Source: Hyperoodon ampullatus (lineage: Eukaryota > Chordata > Mammalia > Artiodactyla > Ziphiidae). Taken from it: 64,000 bases of DNA. The position numbers and the translations under genes were made by a program. Below are positions 57,600 through 64,000 of the stretch, piece after piece; within the stretch, counting starts at the first letter, position 1, and every line of letters starts with the position of its first letter. The DNA is taken from assembly GCA_949752795.1 (NCBI GenBank), contig OX457061.1, forward strand, positions 37,480,338-37,544,337, read 5' to 3'. The notes below the pieces were generated by a model. That model did not search any database, had not been told where the DNA came from, and worked only from the letters and a program-made list of their open reading frames with translations.

Positions 57600-58390
57600 A
57601 TTTTTTCCTTTTAAAAAAACTTCTTATTGAAGTAGAGTTGATTTACCATGTTGTTAATTTCTTCTGTTATATATATTCTTTTTCATGTTCTTTATTATGG
57701 TTTGTCACAGGATGTTGAATATAGTTCGCTGTACTATGCTGTAGGACCTTGTTGTTTATCCATCCTATGTAATAGTTTGCATCTGCTAATCCCAAACTAC
57801 CATTCCTTCCCTCCCCTGCTTTTCCCTTGGCAACCTCAAGTCTGTTCTCTGTATCCGTGAGCCTGTTTTTGTTTCATAGATATGTTGATTTGTTTTGCAT
57901 TTTAGATTCCACATATAAGTGATATCATGTGGTATTTGTCTTTCTCTGTCTGAGTTACAATGTCTAGGTCCATCCATGTTGCTGCAAATGGCATTATTTC
58001 ATGCTTTTCAATGGCTGAGTAGTATTCCATTGTATATGTGTATCACATCTTCTTTATCCATTCATCTGTCAGTGGACATTTAGGTTGTTTCCATGTATGG
58101 CTATTGTAGGTAGTGCTGCAGTGAACATTAGGGTGCATGTATCTTTTCGAATTACGGTTTTCTCCAGATACATGCCCAGGAGTGGGATTGCAGGATCATA
58201 TGGTGACTCTGTTTTTAGTTTTTGAGGAACCTCCATACTGTTCTCCATAGTGGCTACACCAATTTACATTCCCACCAACAGTGTAAGAGGGTTTCCCCAC
58301 CCTCTCCAGCATGTGTTATTTGTAGACTTTTAAATGATGGCCATTCTGACTGGCATGAGGTGGTACCTCATTGTAGTTTTGATTTGCACT
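57600..58390 (-). repeat. L1, 5'-truncated, antisense, with target-site duplication
   Basis: Starts with an A/T-rich 3' tail and ttattgaagtagagttgatt, and continues to aggtggtacctcattgtagt. Flanking repeat tctaaagagaaact at about 57586-57599 and 58391-58404. About 790 bases, dead. Confidence 0.88.
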
Positions 58391-58404
58391 TCTAAAGAGA
58401 AACT

Positions 58405-58668
58405 TAAAAAAAACTTTTTTTATTGTGGTAAAAGTCACATAATATAAAACATACTATTTTACCCATATCTAACTGTACAGGTCAGTGGCACTAAGTACAT
58501 TCACATTGTTGTGCAACTCTCACCATCATCCACCTCCCGAAAATTTCACCTTCCTAAACCGAAACTCTGTCCCCTTTAAACACTGACTCCCCATTCCGCC
58601 TCCCCACCTGCTGGCGTATCAGTGTACTTTCTGACTCTATGAATTTGACTATTCTAGGTATAAAGAGA
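58405..58668 (-). repeat. Old L1 3' fragment, antisense
   Basis: Contains ttattgtggtaaaagtcaca, cacattgttgtgcaactctc and tgaatttgactattctaggt, the older L1M pattern. It lies directly beside the younger L1. Confidence 0.75.
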
Positions 58669-59100
58669 CTTTTTAAAGGCTCTGTCTTGATGTTGTTCTT
58701 CCTCACTGTTCCAATCTCACCTCTTGATTCCATTGCCCTGGATACCTCTCCCTCCATCCCTCTTTTCTCCCCTCACATTGATTTTGTATATTTTGGGGTA
58801 TTTTCACCTTCAGGCCTTCCAGCGTGTTCTTTCTGCCTGGAATGTCCCTCAACGTCCCACCTTGGTAACTCCTTATCTTTCCAGTCTTATGCCACTTCTT
58901 CTGAGAAGCCCTCCCTGCACTCTTGTATCTGCATTATATGCTCCCTTACGTTAGCGTTTATTATAGGATACATCACTGTTGCCTCCTGTTCTGTCTGCTC
59001 CACCCATTCGATAATACACTGGTAGGGCAGGAGCTGTTGTGTTCTTGCTGTATCTCAGCACCTAGCATGGTGCCGGGACCTTAGTAGATGTGCCATAAAG
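58669..59100 (+). repeat. L2, sense, right part
   Basis: Contains cttctgagaagccctccctg, gtagggcaggagctgttgtg and atctcagcacctagcatggt, the classic L2 3' end. Confidence 0.8.
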
Positions 59101-59104
59101 TGTT

Positions 59105-59227
59105 TTTTGTTTGTTTGTTTGTTTTTGCGGTACGCGGGCCTCTCACTGTTGTGGCCTCCCCCGTTGCGGAGCGCAGGCTCAGCAACGGCAGGCGGACTCT
59201 CAACCACTGCGCCACCAGGGAAGCCCC
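59105..59227 (-). repeat. CHR SINE, short form, with internal deletion
   Basis: Both ends are normal: a (TTTG)n tail at left and the head at right. About 85-95 internal bases are missing at the joint near 59182, leaving about 123 bases. Target repeat tgccataaagt before (59091) and tgccataaagt after (59229). Confidence 0.9.
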
Positions 59228-59425
59228 ATGCCATAAAGTTTTGACCAGTCCCTGCAAGGGATCAATGATACAACTCTGAGCTCAACTGCTCTGAGATTTA
59301 AATGCTAGCTTTTAATCATTTGCAAGCTTTAAGTTTAACCCTAGTCTAAGAATGCTATGTCTGAGTTCTAGTGGGAACCTGACCAAAGAAAGAATGATTC
59401 ACACGCTCATGCTGTGAATGTTGAT

Positions 59426-59431
59426 TTTATT
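59426..59431 (-). promoter_or_regulatory. Possible poly(A) signal on the minus strand
   Basis: AATAAA on the minus strand followed by gtgtgaatcattctttcttt, suggestive of a downstream element. Repeat-free sequence lies upstream of it. Without a coding exon it stays a candidate. Confidence 0.25.
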
Positions 59432-59839
59432 AGGAGGTAAGTCTTTTATACACATAATTAAAATAGGCTATAAAAATAAGTACATCAAAATAAAATGGCT
59501 CTTAGTCTATCACCCCTCTCCCTTTGGGAAATACTGTTGACTGACAGTATCCCATTATATTCCTCTGAAGAAAGCCTTTTGATATTTGTTTCTTAAAAAC
59601 AACAGTAACAGCAAAACTACCCTGAAGTCAAATGCCTGAGCCCCAGATTTCTCTGGAGTTGTTCACAAATAACAAGGCTTCCGGGAAGAAAGCTAACTTT
59701 TTTTCAAGTTTCTATTTTAATTTAAAAAATATTGACTGACGTTCACTGTTGGCAGTTCTTACAAAACATCCCTTCCCTGTTCCCCTTTGAGTTCTCACAC
59801 AGGACTCCTGGGTGACTAGTTACCATATGTTGGAGCCCT

Positions 59840-59899
59840 CATACCAGACACTGAAGCCCTTCCATTCCTGGAAGAAAAGGGGCTTCAGTGTCTGGTATG
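59840..59899. other. Perfect inverted repeat (20-base arms, 20-base loop)
   Basis: The arm cataccagacactgaagccc at 59840-59859 is exactly complementary to 59880-59899. The loop 59860-59879 has its own ttcca/tggaa mini-stem. It has the size and shape of a short hairpin RNA precursor or a palindromic fossil. No known RNA recognised. Confidence 0.85.
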
Positions 59900-61370
59900 G
59901 CTGTGTGTGTGGCCTTCATATCACCCTTGAAAGTTCACACTCTACTGTCTGCATAACCTAACCTCTGACTGATTGCGATGTCTGAAAGCTGAGAAAGTTT
60001 CTCCATCACCAGGAAAAGGCTTTTCCCTACCCACCAGGGACCCTTGAGCCAGAGCAAGTCGCTCTGTGGCTGACTCTGGCTGGAACTCGGGTTTCTTGAG
60101 CAATGGGTTACTTTGGTTACCAGTTCCTGTTCCCTTCCTTGGTCTTCAGAGGGCCCCAGCCATTGCTGGTGGTTCCAGCTCCTGCAGTTCAGCACCTTCC
60201 TTTCTCTGCGATGTCTCCGTGCTGCAACCACGAGGCTTGCTTATAGGCCACCATGCTGTAAGAATTTACAATAGAGAATTATGAGAGAACAGCTGGAATG
60301 GGGCGGGGAGGTCTCTGGCCACCTCTTTAGCACTGGTAGACTAGGAGGTTCTATCCATTATGGCAGCAGAATGCTGTACTGCATGAAGGGAGAGGGCCCG
60401 AGGGAACTTCTCTCACTCCAGCCTCCTTCCTGTCCCATAACATCAAGAGCCCTTTGCATCTACATTTTCCTTTTCTTGGAGTCTCTTTCCATCTCACTTC
60501 TGCCTGATGATGAATTCCCACGTGGACCAAGTTTTGCTCATCCCAAGCAGAATTAGCTGCATCCTCTTTTGCCTTTCCATAGCCCTTTTCTCTCTTCCAT
60601 AAATCATTACATTGTTTAGAAATATTTGGAGATAAGTGAATGCACAGGAATGAGGAGCTCTAGTTGGAGTCTTGGATCTTTGGCATGTCCTTCAACCTCT
60701 GGTGTCCTCTGTTTTCTCAACTGTTTGAGCTCTAGGAACCTCAGGTTCTAAGCTGGCACACCACAGTTCTTCCTGATGGGTGGACCACATCTGGAGCTGC
60801 TGGATGGGGTGTGAGCATAAATCCAAACCCTTCTAAGGAAAAGCTTTGTGGAAACTTCCAAACACTGATTCCTCACCTTCCATGAGCCCCAGGGCTCTCC
60901 AGGGGAGAGCACTTACTGTACTTAGAGCTTATGGTATGACAGCTGGTAAGAGGCAAGGCAAGACTTAGAGACTGCTAGCCCAGGACCACGTGAACTCTGG
61001 TTGCAGGCCCGACTCCACAGCTCACCCCTCCCTACTGTGGACCACGACAGCACAGCCACGTGGTTGATAGATTAAGGCGGGACAAGAAAACTTGTAAACA
61101 TAAGATTCTCTGCCCATTTGAGCAACTACCTCCTCCGCTTTAGTGTGCATTGTGTGCCTGCATTATACGCTAACTAGATCCCCTTAGAAGACACAGGAAT
61201 TCCTACTCACCAAAAAAAAAAAAAGCAATTTCCTCCTGGCGCCAGCAAGGTAACTCCCTAGGAGTTAACATTCCTTTCTCAATCCTGTAAGGGGTCACAA
61301 CAACCGACTGCTCACCTTGTTGGACTATGTAAACTGTCAATATGTTACTTTGGTTTTCTTTTCTGGTCCA

Positions 61371-61610
61371 TATTGGGAAATGTTTTTAAATTGAGCATAG
61401 TTAATTTACAATGTCGTGTTATTTTCAAGTGTACAGCAAAGTGATTCATGTATATATTCTTTTCCATTATAGTTTATTACAAGATACTGAGTATAGTTCC
61501 CTGTGCTATAAAGTACGTCCTTGTTTACCTACTTTATATATGGTAGTGTGTATATGTTAATCCCAAACTCTTAATTTATCCCTCGCCCCCCCCCACAATA
61601 TGTTACTTTG
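61371..61610 (-). repeat. L1 3' end, antisense
   Basis: Contains attgagcatagttaatttac, gtgtacagcaaagtgattca and gatactgagtatagttccct, the standard antisense L1 3' UTR. Confidence 0.75.
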
Positions 61611-61642
61611 ATGTATAACCCATTGTCTGAAAAACTTATGTA

Positions 61643-61944
61643 GGGCTTCCCTGGTGGCACAGTGGTTAAGAATCCGCCTGCCATTGCAGGGGACACGGGT
61701 TCAAGCCCTGGTCCAGGAAGATCCCACATGCCATGGAGCAACTAAGCCCGTGAGCCACAACTACTGAAGCCCATGCACCTAGAGCCTGTGCTCCACAACA
61801 AGAGTAGCCACTGCAATGAGAAGCCTGCGCACCGCAACCTAGAGTAGCCTCCACGAGCCACAACTAGAGAAAGCCCACGCGCAGCAACAAAGACCCAATG
61901 CAGCCAAAAATAAATAAAATTAATTTTTTAAAAACCCAAAAAAC
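61643..61944 (+). repeat. CHR-family SINE, longer form, sense
   Basis: Head gggcttccctggtggcacag and body with agccacaactactga and aacaagagtagccactgc, ending in an aaataaaat tail. Target repeat aacttatgta at 61633-61642 and 61945-61954. Confidence 0.92.
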
Positions 61945-61954
61945 AACTTATGTA

Positions 61955-62204
61955 ACTGTGCCTTGACCTCTAACAGGTGGAACAGTCCTCAGAGTTTTCT
62001 GAAATACTGTCTCCTGGGTTATAATCCTTGGGATAGCATGACTAAAATTTTCTATTTGTTTTTTAGACTGACTATTGATCAATTTTCATTGATATGGTGA
62101 TGGCCAACCCCTGACTTCATGGCCAGTCAACAGGCAGCTCTGGGATATGGATGGTCAGCAGTGCTGGCTAGTAGGTGTCACACCCTTCTGACAGATCGTT
62201 CATT
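61955..62204. other. Intergenic stretch: nothing recognised
   Basis: Unique DNA with no frame of interest. Confidence 0.4.
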
Positions 62205-63500
62205 TATTAAATACTTTGAGTACACGCTAAGCTCTCTGCTGGACACAGGATACGAGGTGAGTCAAACAGGTGTGGTTCCTGCCCTCAGGGAGCCTATAGT
62301 CTAGTAAGCAAGCTTGTAAAACATGATAATCACTAAATAATCATCAACTATCATGCTATGAAGGAAAAGTATGGGAAGCTTGGGGAGCATATAATAGCAG
62401 GATTGAAGTTAGATTGAGAAGGGGATTTTCTCAAATCCTCTTTGAGAAAACGGTGTTCAAGTTAAGACCACAACTAAGTTGTGTTAAGAAGGATGTGTGG
62501 GTAAGGAAGGGGGAAGAGCATGAGGGTAGGCTCCTGGGGCTGAAGCATAGCATGGGGAGGGTGGTTAGTGGCAGGAATGGGAGGCTGGATTAGGAAGGAC
62601 CTGTGGTCCACGGTTAGAAATTTGGGTCTTAAGAGCAGTGAAAGCCAAACGCAGAGCTTTGGGCAGGAGATGATGTGAACTGGTGTACACTCTAAGGAAA
62701 TTGCTCTGGCCACCTGGTGGAGAGAGGGTGAGAGGGGAACATGGGTGGATGTGGGGAGAATGGCTCCGAGGCGAATTTGGTCCCCCAAGTGCTCGGGTGG
62801 CAGCAGTAGGGATAAAGAGAAAAGGATGAATTGGAGGCCTATGTTGGAGGTAGAATCAGTGAGGCTTAATGGATGGGAGGTGTGGGAAGATGAAGGAGAG
62901 AGAGGACATTGGTGACTCTCCGGTTTCTACCCTGGGTGAGTGCTGATGCCATTTAATGAGATGGGAAAGACTGGAGGGGAGCAGATTTTAGGAGGGCATC
63001 AAGGACCCAATTTTGGAAACTATTTAAAGTTTTGAACATACTTTAGATTGTTTAGAGAGGACATGACGTGAGATGACAACCCAGAGCAGAGCCCCAAAGA
63101 ATTCTTCCACGTGGAGGTTTATAGAGAAGTAGGAGAAACCCGGGAGGGAAGGTGTTAAGAAAGTCAAGTGACAGGGACAAGTGCCTTCCAAGGAAAGAGT
63201 GACCAACAGTGCTGGGGGCCTCTGAGAATCCATGCAATATGAGGATGGTAGGGAGTCCACTGCATTCAGCTGTGAGGAAGTCAGATCTTAGCGTAGCCCT
63301 GGTGGCACTGAAGGGGGAAATCAGCCTGTATAGTGGGTTGAAAAGTCAACGGGAGGTGAGGACGAGACAGCAGGTGCAGACCAGCACTGGAGAACATGGC
63401 CATAAAAAGGAGGAGGAGAGAGGGTGGTAGATCACTTGTCACTTCTGATAGGAAGAATTCAGGAGAAGGAGCAGCTAAGTAAGCTCTCTAAGGAGAAGGG
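62205..63500 (-). repeat. Long L2, antisense
   Basis: Begins with the antisense L2 3' end (gtggttcctgccctcaggga, gcctatagtctagtaa). It continues with patches such as gattaggaaggacctgtggt and ccatttaatgagatgggaaa. About 1.3 kb, degenerate. Confidence 0.6.
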
Positions 63501-63544
63501 GAGAGGTGGCACCCGGGGACTCTTTAAGAAGCAAGTCAAGGAGT

Positions 63545-63770
63545 GGCTGAGAACCAACTGCCTGGGTTCAAATTCTGTCTCTGCCACTTATTAGCTCTGT
63601 AAACTTTGGCAAGTTACATGACATCTTAGAGTCTGTTTCTTCATCTGCAAAATGGGGATAAAATAGTAATTGTCTCAGGGGACTGTTTGAGAAGGTTAAA
63701 ATATATGAAATATTTAAAGTAGTGCCTGGCACATAATAAGGGCTGTTTAAGTGTTTGCTATTACTATCTT
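63545..63770 (+). repeat. MIR, sense, well preserved
   Basis: Contains actgcctgggttcaaattct, ctctgccacttattagctct, tcatctgcaaaatggggata and agtgcctggcacataataag, close to the full MIR. Confidence 0.88.
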
Positions 63771-64000
63771 TCAGAGAGAGGTTGGGGGGAGAAGAAGAAC
63801 AGAATGGGTGCAAAAGAATGTAGGCTTGTAGATTTACTTTGGAGAAAATGAGCCCACTCCCCTCTAATGGCGTCTGTTTTCTCTATGAAGCACGAGGCAG
63901 CAGCCGAGTGCATGTGTGTTGGGTGGCCAGTGGGTTGCGGATGGGCAGAGCCAGACAGTTATTCCCTCAGCGTCTCCCTGTCGCATGTAAAGAAGAACAA

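Larger units (their letters stand above)
59245..61370. other. Intergenic stretch with hairpin and possible minus-strand gene end
   Basis: No interspersed repeat recognised for about 2 kb. It contains the 59840-59899 hairpin and an AATAAA on the minus strand. I looked on the minus strand for the end of a membrane transporter (SLC46A2 is the expected neighbour) and found no such coding text. Confidence 0.4.

Noticed and set aside
59935..60231. Minus-strand frame of 98 codons as the last exon of SLC46A2
   Set aside because: The translated text is polar and basic, with no transmembrane segments, unlike the end of a 12-helix transporter.

Overview
The window is vertebrate nuclear DNA, mammalian and most probably cetacean. 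The evidence is more than 20 copies of a tRNA-derived SINE of the CHR type (Cetacea, Hippopotamidae, Ruminantia), 12 of them a short, well-preserved form that I associate with toothed whales, plus L1, L2 and MIR fossils. The species assignment is inference. No bacterial, viral or CRISPR features are present, and I saw no endogenous retrovirus.

One protein-coding gene is supported: SNX30 (sorting nexin 30, a PX-BAR protein), on the + strand. Seven coding exons lie at 4332-4442, 17527-17685, 22016-22211, 23607-23806, 35783-35869, 45123-45275 and 48851-48910. All have consensus AG/GT boundaries and keep the frame when joined. They encode 321 residues that I recognise as the C-terminal three quarters of SNX30 (about 437 aa in human, from memory): the second half of the PX phosphoinositide-binding domain followed by the whole BAR domain, ending in a TAA stop. 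Promoter, first exons and N-terminus lie before position 1. A 3' UTR of about 6.1 kb follows, with AATAAA signals near 52986, 54430 and 55030; the last is the likely gene end.

The introns are crowded with retroelements. Short CHR SINEs lie near 36, 573, 4981, 8421, 9921, 10469, 18795, 20390, 24219, 33487, 55215 and 59105; older, longer CHR relatives lie between them. Most SINEs are antisense to SNX30. L1 pieces of several ages are nested in each other and in older L2 or L1 copies. The 3' UTR contains no recognisable interspersed repeat.

Beyond the gene (55.1-64.0 kb) I see L2, L1, MIR, MER5-like and SINE fossils, a perfect 20-bp-arm hairpin at 59840-59899, and a weak minus-strand poly(A) signal near 59426 that could end a convergent gene. 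SLC46A2 is the expected neighbour in human, but I found no exon of it. I found no new multi-gene system. The best observations are structural: a candidate SINE-L1 chimeric insertion (24217-25324), a local inverted-plus-direct duplication (32020-33285), the 59.8-kb hairpin, and a UG repeat in place of most of the polypyrimidine tract before the last SNX30 exon.
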